Shown: positions 42,590 to 50,340, counted from the first letter of the stretch. The stretch: DNA of 64,000 bases from Halorubrum tebenquichense DSM 14210 (GCF_000337415.1 NZ_AOJD01000051.1:58236-122235), one strand, 5' to 3'. The notes: generated by a model not told the origin, from the letters alone. Numbers and translations: made by a program.

Positions 42590-43066
42590 ATGACAACCAC
42601 AGACACCGCGGACGACGAGACGCCCACCGACGAGACGGACACCGACGAAACGACCGTGCTCACGTTCATGTGCGTCCGAAACGCCGGCCGCAGCCAGATG
42701 GCGACGGCGTTCGCGGAGCGCGAGCGCGACCGCCGCGGGCTCGGGGACCGCCTCGAGATCCGGACCGGCGGGACCGCGCCCGCCGACAGCATCCACGAGG
42801 TCGTCGTCGAGGCGCTCGCGGAGGTCGGCCTCGACGTGAACGGCCGCGAACCGCAGTCGATCTCCGACGCGGCGCTCGCCGGGTCGGACTTCGTCGCGAC
42901 GATGGGGTGTTCGACGCTCGATCTGGAGACCGTCGACACCGACGACTGGGACCTCGACGACCCCGGCGAACGGCCCATCGAGGACGTCCGCGAGATCCGC
43001 GACGAGATCGAGCGCCGCGTGATCGCGGTCTTCGACGAGCGGTTCGGCGCTCGAACCGACGCCTGA
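42590..43066 (+). CDS. Low-molecular-weight phosphatase / arsenate reductase-like protein
   Basis: 158 residues. LMW-PTP P-loop C28-V-R-N-A-G-R34-S35, general acid Asp in WDLDDPGERP (Asp124), and a second Cys in TMGCSTLDLE (Cys107), as in the ArsC-type arsenate reductases that use this fold. The N-terminal 20 residues are a Thr/Asp-rich tail. It follows phoU by 74 bases on the same strand, so arsenate, a phosphate analogue imported by Pst, is a sensible substrate; a phosphotyrosine phosphatase role cannot be excluded. ATG at 42590. Confidence 0.8.
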   Translation: MTTTDTADDETPTDETDTDETTVLTFMCVRNAGRSQMATAFAERERDRRGLGDRLEIRTGGTAPADSIHEVVVEALAEVGLDVNGREPQSISDAALAGSDFVATMGCSTLDLETVDTDDWDLDDPGERPIEDVREIRDEIERRVIAVFDERFGARTDA

Positions 43067-43106
43067 CTCCGGAAGCGATAATCGCCTCCGGACGCAGCAA
43101 CGAAAC

Positions 43107-44159
43107 GTGACGGTACTACAGGAACTGATCGGGGACCAGTCGCTCGTCGTGTGGATCGTGTTGGGCGCGATCGGGTTCCTGCTGACCTGGAAGGGAGCGA
43201 ACGTCATCGAGTCGACGACCTCGAAGATCAGCGACCACTTCGGCGTCTCGCAGGCCATCCAAGGCGGGCTCATCGTCGCGGCCGCGACGTCGTTTCCCGA
43301 ACTCGCGATCATCCTCATCTCGGTACTCGTCCTCGGTGACTTCGGCGTCGGTGCCGGCGCGCTCATCGGGACGGCGGTGTTCAATATCTTGGTCATCCCG
43401 GCCGCCGTCTCCATCACGAGCGGCGACACGACGACGACGCAGGGGATCGTCTACCGCGACGCCATCTTCTACATGGTCGCCGTCCTCGCCCTCTTCGGCG
43501 TGATCGCGATCGGCGTCCTCGGGACCGACGGGCGGGAGATCGCGCGGATAACCCCCCAGATGGGGGTCGGCCTGCTGGTGTTGTACGGCGTGTACGTCAT
43601 CCTCCTCGCCGGCGGCAAGAGCGGCGCGTCGGACCTGAAACGGACCGAATCGACGAACCTCCCGAAACAGGTCGGGCTGTTCGCGGCCGGACTGGTCGTC
43701 GTGCTCGTCGGCGTCGAGTCGATGGTCACGATGACGGTACAGATCTCCGAGGCGCTCGGTGCGCCGTCGTTCCTCGTCTCCGTGACGGTGCTGTCGGCGA
43801 TGAGTTCCTTCCCCGACCTGCTCGTCGGCGTGAAGATGGGCGAGGCCGGCGACAAGCGGGCGGCGGTCGCGAACGTCTTCGGGACGAACACGTTCAACCT
43901 CGTCGCCGCGCTCCCGATCGGCGTCATCCTCGCCGGCGGCGTCTCGATCGGCTTCCTCACGTCCGTGCCGCTCCTCTTATTCCTGTTTTACACTACCCTC
44001 GTCGTGGTGGTGATGGCCGCGACGGACTTCGAGATCACCACCGAGGAGGGGTACGTCTTCCTCGCGATGTACCTCGCCTTCATCGGCTGGATGACGGCCG
44101 AGGCGCTGGGCGTCACCTCGCTGCTGACCGAGTCGACGCTCCGGACGATCGTCGGCTGA
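43107..44159 (+). CDS. Sodium/calcium exchanger family antiporter (CaCA)
   Basis: 350 residues, about ten membrane segments. Two alpha-repeats are visible: GGLIVAAATSFPELAIILISV followed by GTAVFNILV, and SVTVLSAMSSFPDLLVGVKM followed by NVFGTNTFNLVAAL. The first repeat keeps the acidic Glu of S-x-P-E; the second has Asp. GTG start at 43107, 40 bases after the phosphatase stop with an AGCGATAATC box about 28 bases upstream. Likely Ca2+/Na+ or Na+/H+ exchange. Confidence 0.88.
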   Translation: MTVLQELIGDQSLVVWIVLGAIGFLLTWKGANVIESTTSKISDHFGVSQAIQGGLIVAAATSFPELAIILISVLVLGDFGVGAGALIGTAVFNILVIPAAVSITSGDTTTTQGIVYRDAIFYMVAVLALFGVIAIGVLGTDGREIARITPQMGVGLLVLYGVYVILLAGGKSGASDLKRTESTNLPKQVGLFAAGLVVVLVGVESMVTMTVQISEALGAPSFLVSVTVLSAMSSFPDLLVGVKMGEAGDKRAAVANVFGTNTFNLVAALPIGVILAGGVSIGFLTSVPLLLFLFYTTLVVVVMAATDFEITTEEGYVFLAMYLAFIGWMTAEALGVTSLLTESTLRTIVG

Positions 44160-44204
44160 CGGGCGCGTCAGCCGCTCCGACGGCGACCGCTCCGCGGCGG
44201 TCGC

Positions 44205-45224
44205 TCACTCCGTCCGGACGCGGACCTCGATCCCGTCGGCGTCGGTGACGGCGATCCCGTCGTCGCGCTCGTCGACGGTGATCCCGACTCCGCCCCCGCT
44301 CCCGACTCCGCCCCCGCTCCCGACTCCGCCCTCGCTCCCGACTCCGCCCCCGCTCCCGACTCCCCCTCCGCTCCCGGCTCCCGCCGCGACCGCGTCGAGT
44401 CGTGCCCGCACCGCGTCCAGCGCGGTCTCGTCGGGCACGACCACCTCGAACCACGCGAGGCCGCGTCCGCCCGCCGGGGTCGTCCGTCCTCGCCATGTGT
44501 TCGCGCCGAGGTGGTGGTGGTAGCCGCCGGCCGCGACGAACCGAACGTCCGGGCCGGACGTTCCGACCTCGAAGCCGAGTCCGTCGACGTAGACCGCCTC
44601 GAACGCCGACAGCGAGGTGACTTCGAGGTGGACGTGGCCCACGTCGGTGCCGGCCGGCGCGCGGTCGACGGGGTCCGCGGAAGCCGTCCCCTCAGCCTCC
44701 GTTTCGCCCGTCGCGGCCGCGACGACTCCCTCGACGTCGAGCGGTTCGGTCGCCATGCGTACCCCGCCGTTTTCGTCGACCGGCCACTCCTCTCGTGGCC
44801 GGTCGCGGTAGATCTCCACGCCGTTGCCCTCGGGGTCGTCGAGGTACAGCGCCTCGCTCACGAGGTGGTCCGAGGCACCGTCGAGCCGCCACCGCTCCCG
44901 GACGCGGCCCAGCGCCTCACCGAGCGCCGCCCGGGACGGGACCCGGAACGCGGCGTGGAAGAGACCGGCGTCGGTCCGGCTCCGCGCCGGGCCGTCGGCG
45001 TCGCGTTTCAGGACGAGTAGCGGCGTTCCGTCGACCCCGAGCGTCGCGCGCTCGGCGGTGCGGTCGAGGACCGCGAGGCCGACCACGTCCCGGTAGAACG
45101 CGGTCGTCTCGTCGAGATCCGCGACCCGGAGCGCGGCGCGGCCGACGCGCGTCCCCGCTGGGAGTCGGTCGTCCCCGTCGCTCGCGGCGGTGCCGGCGTC
45201 GTCGCGGTCGGCGCTGTCGGTCAT
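44205..45224 (-). CDS. VOC-superfamily (glyoxalase/extradiol dioxygenase-like) protein with two modules
   Basis: 339 residues. Two vicinal-oxygen-chelate modules: residues about 25-155 (VGRAALRVADLDETTAFYRDVVG through DPEGNGVEIYRDR) and about 195-335 (DVGHVHLEVTSLSAFEAVYVDGLG, HHHLGANTWRG, DADGIEVRV). Conserved metal His/Glu positions are recognisable (LFHAAF, VEIY, GHVHLEV). A Gly/Ser repeat of five GSGGGV-like units interrupts the second module at about 286-315. Resembles catechol 2,3-dioxygenase-like VOC proteins of haloarchaea. ATG at 45222-45224; function unknown. Confidence 0.75.
   Translation of the reverse strand: MTDSADRDDAGTAASDGDDRLPAGTRVGRAALRVADLDETTAFYRDVVGLAVLDRTAERATLGVDGTPLLVLKRDADGPARSRTDAGLFHAAFRVPSRAALGEALGRVRERWRLDGASDHLVSEALYLDDPEGNGVEIYRDRPREEWPVDENGGVRMATEPLDVEGVVAAATGETEAEGTASADPVDRAPAGTDVGHVHLEVTSLSAFEAVYVDGLGFEVGTSGPDVRFVAAGGYHHHLGANTWRGRTTPAGGRGLAWFEVVVPDETALDAVRARLDAVAAGAGSGGGVGSGGGVGSEGGVGSGGGVGSGGGVGITVDERDDGIAVTDADGIEVRVRTE
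44282..44371 (-). repeat. 18-bp tandem repeat in the VOC gene (GSGGGV units)
   Basis: Five units spaced 18 bases (44282, 44300, 44318, 44336, 44354) on the plus strand reading TCCCGACTCCGCCCCCGC, the last diverged. In frame, so each adds six residues to a flexible linker. Copy number probably varies between strains. Confidence 0.85.
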
Positions 45225-45364
45225 CGGGCCGACTACGGTCGCCCGCGCGTTCAACGCGTCGGTCGCGGCGTCGGCCGCGGAGGGGTCCGGCGACCGCGGC
45301 ACTCCCGCCCGAACCTTCCCCATCGTCCGTTAGAATCAAGCGGACACGCGACCCAGAGTGTGGC

Positions 45365-45784
45365 ATGAGCGCCGAACAGCAGGAACGGGCCGTCCGGTGT
45401 CTGGTCGCGAAGGTCGGCCTTGACGGCCACGATCGGGGCGCACACGTGATAGCGCGGGCGTTCCGCGACGCCGGCTTCGAGGTTGTCTACTCCGGGCTCC
45501 ACCGCGCGCCGGACGACATCGTTCAGGCGGCGGTGCAAGAGGACGTCGACGTGCTCGGCATCTCGATCCTCTCGGGCGCGCACAACACGCTCGTCCCGAA
45601 GGTCATCGAGGGGCTCAAGGAGTACGACGCGTTCGACGACACGCTCGTCCTGGTCGGCGGGATCATCCCGGACGAGGACGAGGCCGACCTGAAGGAACTG
45701 GGCGTCGCAGAGGTGTTCGGACCCGGGACGCCGATGGAGGAGACGATCGAGTTCATCCGGAACAACGTCCCGGAGCGCGCGTAG
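45365..45784 (+). CDS. mcmA2: Methylmalonyl-CoA mutase small (B12-binding) subunit
   Basis: 139 residues. The cobalamin motif D-x-H-x-x-G is in GLDGHDRGAHVIA, and the second motif SGAHNTLVPKV and GGIIPDEDEADL complete the B12 domain. It supplies cobalamin to methylmalonyl-CoA mutase, converting methylmalonyl- to succinyl-CoA, for propionate/odd-chain catabolism or carbon assimilation. The large catalytic subunit is not in this window. Its stop abuts the meaB ATG, so they are one operon. ATG at 45365. Confidence 0.93.
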   Translation: MSAEQQERAVRCLVAKVGLDGHDRGAHVIARAFRDAGFEVVYSGLHRAPDDIVQAAVQEDVDVLGISILSGAHNTLVPKVIEGLKEYDAFDDTLVLVGGIIPDEDEADLKELGVAEVFGPGTPMEETIEFIRNNVPERA

Positions 45785-46981
45785 ATGGACGGGTCGGACG
45801 CACCCGCGCTCGGGGACGCGCCGACGCTCTCGGCGGCCGACGCCGCCCTCGTCGACGAGCTACTCGACGGGAGCCACCGCGCCCTCGCCCGCGTGATCAC
45901 GAAGATCGAGAACCGCACGCCCGGGTACCGCGCGATCGTCTCCGCGCTCCACGAGCACACCGGCGGCGCGGACGTCGTCGGGATCACCGGCTCGCCCGGG
46001 GCCGGGAAGTCGACGCTGGTCGACAAGCTCGCCGCCGACTACCGCGACCGCGGCGACACCGTCGGCGTGATCGCGGTCGACCCCTCCTCGCCGTACACCG
46101 GCGGGGCCGTCCTCGGCGACCGGATCCGGATGGGGTCGAACGTCGGCGACATGGACGTGTTCTTCCGGTCGATGAGCGCCCGCGGCCAGCTCGGCGGCCT
46201 CTCGACCGCGACCGCGGACGCCGTGAAGGCGCTCGACGCCTTTGGCAAGGACGTAGTGATCTTAGAGACCGTCGGGGCCGGACAGAACGAGGTCGACGTG
46301 GTCCGTACGGCCGACACGGTCGCGGTGCTGGTCCAGCCCGGCTCCGGCGACGACGTCCAGACGCTGAAGGCCGGCATCCTGGAGATCGGCGACGTGTTCG
46401 TCGTCAACAAAGCCGACATGGACGGCGCACAGCGGACCGTCGCCGAACTGGAGGAGATGGTCCACCGCCGCGAGGGCGGGACGACCGGCCGCGACGCCGG
46501 CCACCACGGCGCGGCGTCGATGGCCTCGACCGGCGCGGACGGCTCCGGGTCGGGCCACCGCGACGCCGGTCACGCGGGCGGTTCCGAGAGCGGCGAGACG
46601 GGAGACGCCGCAGGGGTCGCGGACGCGGACGACGCGGACGACGACGAGTCGTGGACGCCGGAGGTGTTAGAGACCGTCGCGAACACCGGCGAGGGCGTCG
46701 CGGCGCTGATCGAGACGTTCGACGCGCACGCGGCGTACCTGCGGGAGTCCGGCGAGATCGCGGCGACCGAGCGGCGGCGGTACGCCGAGGAGATTCGCAC
46801 CCTCGTGCGCGCGGACGTGGGGGCGCTCGCGACCGACGAGATCGAGCGCCGCGGCGGGATCGACCGCCTCGCCGAGCGCGTGCGCGACCGGGAGACGGAC
46901 CCGTACGCGGTCGCCGAGGCGATCGTGGGCCCGATCGCGGACTGCGTCGAGGAGACGGGCGACCGAGCGCGCGACGAGTGA
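45785..46981 (+). CDS. meaB: Methylmalonyl-CoA mutase-associated GTPase MeaB
   Basis: 398 residues. G domain with Walker A GSPGAGKST (69-77), IAVDPSSPYTGGAVLGDRIRM, ILETVGAGQNEVDV and FVVNKADMDGA. MeaB protects and reloads the mutase cofactor in a GTP-dependent way. A low-complexity insert of about 60 residues (about 226-288, His/Gly/Asp-rich) follows the G domain; beyond it SWTPEVLETVANTGEGV resumes the family sequence. Directly follows the mutase small subunit with no gap. Confidence 0.92.
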   Translation: MDGSDAPALGDAPTLSAADAALVDELLDGSHRALARVITKIENRTPGYRAIVSALHEHTGGADVVGITGSPGAGKSTLVDKLAADYRDRGDTVGVIAVDPSSPYTGGAVLGDRIRMGSNVGDMDVFFRSMSARGQLGGLSTATADAVKALDAFGKDVVILETVGAGQNEVDVVRTADTVAVLVQPGSGDDVQTLKAGILEIGDVFVVNKADMDGAQRTVAELEEMVHRREGGTTGRDAGHHGAASMASTGADGSGSGHRDAGHAGGSESGETGDAAGVADADDADDDESWTPEVLETVANTGEGVAALIETFDAHAAYLRESGEIAATERRRYAEEIRTLVRADVGALATDEIERRGGIDRLAERVRDRETDPYAVAEAIVGPIADCVEETGDRARDE

Positions 46982-47065
46982 TCCGGGTCGCCGCGGCGCT
47001 GCGCGCGCCCGCCGACTCCGGCCGCGTCCCACGGGTATAAGTCGCCAGCGAACCAACAGTTTTCC

Positions 47066-48019
47066 ATGAAGCTCAGGAACCTCCTCGGCAGCGCCGTCCT
47101 CGGCGTCGGCGCGCTCGCCGCGCTCAACACCGGCCTCCGGTACGAGGGCGAACTGGAACCCCCGCTCGACGGCGACGACCGGACCTTCCGCTGGCGCGGG
47201 ATGGACGTCGCGTACACCGAGGCGGGCGACCCGGACGACCCGGACCTCGTCTTACTCCACGGGATCAACGCCGCCGGCTCCTCCGGCGAGTGGCGTGCGG
47301 TGTTCGACGACCTCGCCGCCGACTACCACGTCGTCGCGCCCGACTTCCCGGGGTACGGCCGCTCCGACCGGCCGCCGCTGCGGTACTCGGCGGCGCTGTA
47401 CGAGGACTTCGTCCACGACTTCCTCGCCGACTTCGACGAGCCGGCCGTCGTCGCCTCCTCGCTGTCGGCGGCGTACGCGGTCGCGGCCGTGGACGACGGC
47501 GACGCGGAGGGGGGCGTCGACCTGCGCGGGTTCCTCGCGGTCTGTCCGACCGCGACCGCGGGGCCGAGCCCGGCGAAGGGGTGGCTGCGCGAGCTGCTCC
47601 GCGCCCCGCTCGTCGGGCGGGCGCTGTTCAACGGCATCACGTCGAAGCCGTCGATCCGCTACTTCAACGCCGACCACGGCTACGACGACCCCGCGAACCC
47701 GAGCGCTGAGTGGACCGACTACGAGTGGCGCACGACTCACGTCGAGAACGCGCGGTTCGCGCCCGCCTCGTTCGTCTCGGGGAGCCTGAACAGCGAGATC
47801 GACCTCGCCGCCGCGCTCGCCGGGTTGGACGTCCCGCCGACCATCGTCTGGGGTCGCGAGGCGACCGTGAGCCCGCTTACCGACGGGCGCGAACTCGCCG
47901 ACGCCGCCGACGCTCGCCTCGTCGTCTTCGACCGGGCGCGCCTGCTCCCGCACGTCGAACACCCCGAGCGCTTCGTCGAGACGGTCGAGGAGGCGCTCGC
48001 GGCGGGCGCGGCGGCGTAG
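47066..48019 (+). CDS. Alpha/beta-hydrolase fold protein with N-terminal membrane anchor
   Basis: 317 residues. N-terminal hydrophobic stretch (LLGSAVLGVGALAALNTG) that may anchor it. Hydrolase core: LVLLHGINAAGSSGEW, VVAPDFPGYGRSDRP, nucleophile elbow VVASSLSAAYAVAAV (Ser132 in A-S-S-L-S, not G-x-S-x-G), and a late His in RLLPHVEHPERF. The elbow variant is known in some plant-type and archaeal hydrolases. ATG at 47066 has a GGGTATAAGTC box at 47032-47042. Substrate unknown; probably an ester or lipid hydrolase. Confidence 0.8.
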   Translation: MKLRNLLGSAVLGVGALAALNTGLRYEGELEPPLDGDDRTFRWRGMDVAYTEAGDPDDPDLVLLHGINAAGSSGEWRAVFDDLAADYHVVAPDFPGYGRSDRPPLRYSAALYEDFVHDFLADFDEPAVVASSLSAAYAVAAVDDGDAEGGVDLRGFLAVCPTATAGPSPAKGWLRELLRAPLVGRALFNGITSKPSIRYFNADHGYDDPANPSAEWTDYEWRTTHVENARFAPASFVSGSLNSEIDLAAALAGLDVPPTIVWGREATVSPLTDGRELADAADARLVVFDRARLLPHVEHPERFVETVEEALAAGAAA

Positions 48020-48128
48020 GGCCGTCGGTCGGATCGCCGTCTCCGCTCTTTCAGCCCCCGACCCGTCCGGTTCTCATCGCTGAGGATCGGGCGGACACGA
48101 ATATAAACGGCCTCCCCGGACGGTGCCC

Positions 48129-48893
48129 ATGACCAGCGAGACGCTCCGCGTCTTGTGCGTCGACGACGAGCCCGGACTCGCCCGGCTCGTCGCGACGCGC
48201 CTCGAACGCGACGACGACCTCGACTGCGAGACCGCCGTCGAAACACGCCCCGACGACGCGCTCCGTCGCATCGAACGCGAGTCGTTCGACTGCGTCGTCA
48301 GCGACTACGACATGCCCCGCCTGACCGGCGTCGAACTGCTCTCCGCGGCCCGCGAGGTCGACCCGGACCTCCCGTTCCTCCTGTTCTCCGCGACCGGCCC
48401 GGCCGACATCGCGGCCGAGATGGTCCGCGTCGGCGTCAGCGACTACGTCTCGAAACGGGGCGGCGCGGACGGGTACACCGCGCTGTTGCGCCGCGTCAAG
48501 CGGGTCGCCGCCGGCGGGACCGAGGGGTTCGGGACCGAGGGGGTCGGCGACCCGTCCGCGGCGTCCGTGACGCTCGACGGGATCTGTACCGTGGCACCCG
48601 ACGGGACCTTCGAGTTCGTGGGCGAGGAGTACGGCGCGCTGTACGGCTACGCCCCCGAGGAGTTGGAGGGGGAGCCGTGGCAGCGGCTCCACCCCGAGCC
48701 GGCGATCGAACACCTCGAAACGAACGTCATTCCGGCCGTGACGGGCGGGGAGCGGTGGACCGGGACCAGCACGGGGCTCCGGGCCGACGGCAGCCGGTTC
48801 GCCGAGTCCAAGATGGTGAGCGCGACGGCCGACGACCGGCTGCTAATCTCGGTGTCGCCGCTCGACTCCGTCCGTCAGGTCGCGGACGACTGA
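48129..48893 (+). CDS. Response regulator with PAS-like domain
   Basis: 254 residues. REC domain at about 5-125: LCVDDEPGL (acidic pair), phosphoacceptor Asp59 in VVSDYDMPR, LLFSATGP, and Lys in YVSKRGG. A PAS-like domain at about 150-245 (ICTVAPDGTFEFVGEEYGALYGYAPEELEGEPW, DGSRFAESKMVSATA). No histidine kinase catalytic domain, so it is a receiver-PAS protein, common in haloarchaea. ATG at 48129 with an AATATAAACG box 27 bases upstream. Its 3' end overlaps the convergent hotdog gene by 51 bases. Confidence 0.88.
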   Translation: MTSETLRVLCVDDEPGLARLVATRLERDDDLDCETAVETRPDDALRRIERESFDCVVSDYDMPRLTGVELLSAAREVDPDLPFLLFSATGPADIAAEMVRVGVSDYVSKRGGADGYTALLRRVKRVAAGGTEGFGTEGVGDPSAASVTLDGICTVAPDGTFEFVGEEYGALYGYAPEELEGEPWQRLHPEPAIEHLETNVIPAVTGGERWTGTSTGLRADGSRFAESKMVSATADDRLLISVSPLDSVRQVADD

Positions 48894-49442
48894 CTGTCCC
48901 CGAGCCTGACGAACGCCCCCGGCCCACTCGTCGCGGCGCACGTACAGCGTCTTCTCGCAGGCCGCGTGGACGGTCCCCGCCTCGTCGACGAGCGAGACGA
49001 GGTACTCGCGGTCGGTCGACTCGCCGGGGTCGAGCGTCTCGCGGAGCCGCTCCGTCTCGGCCGCCGGGAGTTCGAACTCGGCGTACAGCGTGTCGCGGCC
49101 GGGTTCGATGAACTCCAGCGCGGCCGACTTGTCCCACACGGTGAACCGGTCGCCGAGGACCCGCCGGAGCATCATCATGTACACGGGATCGATCGCGCCG
49201 TAGATGCTGCCGCCGAAGATCGTCCCGACCGCGTTCCGAGTGCGCCAGTTCAGGGGGAGCCGGATTCGGACGTAGCGCCAGTCGGCTGCGATGTGGTCGA
49301 CGCGCGCCCCCGTGCCGCGGTACGCGGGCAGGAGGTTGAACCCGTAGCGCCAGAGCCGCGTCCGGCGGCTCTCGGCCGGCGGGTCCTCGCGTACGGGTCG
49401 CGGCTCCGGATCGCGGTCGACCCCGGTCGGGGAATCGCTCAC
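48843..49442 (-). CDS. Hotdog-fold DUF4442-type thioesterase-like protein
   Basis: 199 residues. NWRTRNAVGTIFGGSIYGAIDPVYMMMLRRVLGDRFTVWDKSAALEFIEPGRDTLYAEFEL is the DUF4442 hotdog pattern, with the helix packed on a GGSIYGA turn. Members are inferred acyl-CoA thioesterases or binding proteins. GTG at 49440-49442 is chosen because a CGGTTTGTC box lies 27 bases upstream; no ATG is available near. The 3' end runs 51 bases into the response-regulator gene in antiparallel. Confidence 0.75.
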   Translation of the reverse strand: MSDSPTGVDRDPEPRPVREDPPAESRRTRLWRYGFNLLPAYRGTGARVDHIAADWRYVRIRLPLNWRTRNAVGTIFGGSIYGAIDPVYMMMLRRVLGDRFTVWDKSAALEFIEPGRDTLYAEFELPAAETERLRETLDPGESTDREYLVSLVDEAGTVHAACEKTLYVRRDEWAGGVRQARGQSVVRDLTDGVERRHRD

Positions 49443-49553
49443 GGCGATCCGCGGCGGGCCGGCGACAAACCGGTGTCGGAACCGGCGACAACGCGCCCCG
49501 GGTTGTCGGTGTCTTACATCACCCCACACGGTTTCTACTGCGCGTGCCGCCGA

Positions 49554-49910
49554 GCGGTCGCCCTCGGCGACCGCGAGGCGCACCGCGCGAGGGAGTCGGC
49601 CGCGACGAGGGCGACCGAAGGGAGCCCGACGGACGCGGCCGACGAGGCTGGGGAGGCGTGAGGTGCGGTTGCTGTGCTGTGCGGGGCGGGAATCGAAGGG
49701 GCAGCCGGGAGGACGAAGACGCGCGACGCAAGCACCGCAGGAGTAAGCAACGCGAGCGACGAGGAGCACAGCGAGCGCATCGAGTCCTCCCGGCTGGGGC
49801 TTCGGCGGTCGTGTCCGTGTTGGTGATCACGTATCGCCGAGCGGCTGGGGCTTCGGCGGTCGTGTCCGTGTTGGTGATCACGTATCGCCGAGCGGCTGAG
49901 GCTTCGGCGG
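49554..49910 (+). repeat. Dispersed intergenic element, copy C, with 51-bp tandem repeats
   Basis: The most complete copy. Order: hairpin GCGGTCGCC-CTC-GGCGACCGC (49554-49574); CGCGCGAGGGAGTCG (49584-49598); the 23-nt box (49641-49663); a 13-bp stem (49702-49714 with 49784-49796) matching copy A by compensatory changes; inner 15-mer AGCAACGCGAGCGAC (49746-49760); then the 17-nt motif at 49792, 49843 and 49894 in a 51-bp tandem array, the third with one change (CTGAGG). It sits within a 560-base stretch (49443-50003) without a supported gene, between the hotdog gene and the SRP RNA. Confidence 0.82.
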
Positions 49911-49986
49911 TCTCGGTCGTGGCGAGGTCAATCGCGTACAGCTAATCGACCCGAGCGTATCCCAACGAACCAGCCGCTAATCAGTC

Positions 49987-49991
49987 AAAAA
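49987..49991 (-). terminator. T-run after SRP RNA
   Basis: TTTTT on the minus strand about 15 bases beyond the predicted 3' end of the SRP RNA, the simple oligo-T terminator form used in archaea. Confidence 0.5.
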
Positions 49992-50003
49992 CTGCGTATG
50001 AAT

Positions 50004-50307
50004 GGCGGACAGGCGGGGGAGCCCGGCGTTCCGTCACGGGGTATCCCGATTGCCTCCTCCACCCCGCGACCCGACGAGCGACGGGCGTCCGGCGGTGGGC
50101 TGCTCGCTTCCGCGCCTGACCCAGTGTCGCCGACGAACCGCGACGGACCGCTCCTGCGAGCGGGCGTCGCGGACCGCTGTCCCCGGCGGACGAGGCTTCC
50201 ACGTTGGCTCTCGGGGCCCGTGCCGGTCTGACCGGACGTGCCCGCTGTTCGGTCCCCGCTAAAGACTGCCTCACGGGTTACGAGCGGGGCCTAACCGCCC
50301 GACCTAG
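50004..50307 (-). ncRNA. Signal recognition particle 7S RNA
   Basis: About 304 bases on the minus strand; ends approximate. The S-domain helix 8 core is recognisable at 50122-50096: GGTCAGGCGCGGAAGCGAGCAGCC, matching the bacterial core GGTCAGGTCCGGAAGGAAGCAGCC including the GGAA tetraloop. The 5' side TAGGTCGGGCGGTTAGG and the 3' side GGGCTCCCCCGCCTGTCC can form the long terminal helix of archaeal SRP RNA, and CGTGGAAGCC-type asymmetric loops are in between. It works with SRP19 and SRP54 to target nascent membrane proteins. The promoter is at 50331-50340 and an oligo-T follows. Confidence 0.93.
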
Positions 50308-50330
50308 TCCGTTCGACGATATTCGGGTCC

Positions 50331-50340
50331 GGCATAAGGG
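50331..50340 (-). promoter_or_regulatory. Promoter of SRP RNA
   Basis: CCCTTATGCC on the minus strand, about 27 bases before the predicted 5' end near 50307. Confidence 0.55.

Noticed and set aside
49792-49910. Possible short CRISPR array
   Set aside because: Units are contiguous 51-bp copies with near-identical spacers, not unique spacers; no cas genes anywhere in the window.
49544-49945. Open frame across element copy C encoding an ASAVVSVLVITYRR repeat
   Set aside because: The repeat arises from the 51-bp DNA array. The matching regions of copies A and B are broken by stops or shifted in frame, so conservation is at DNA/RNA level, not protein level.
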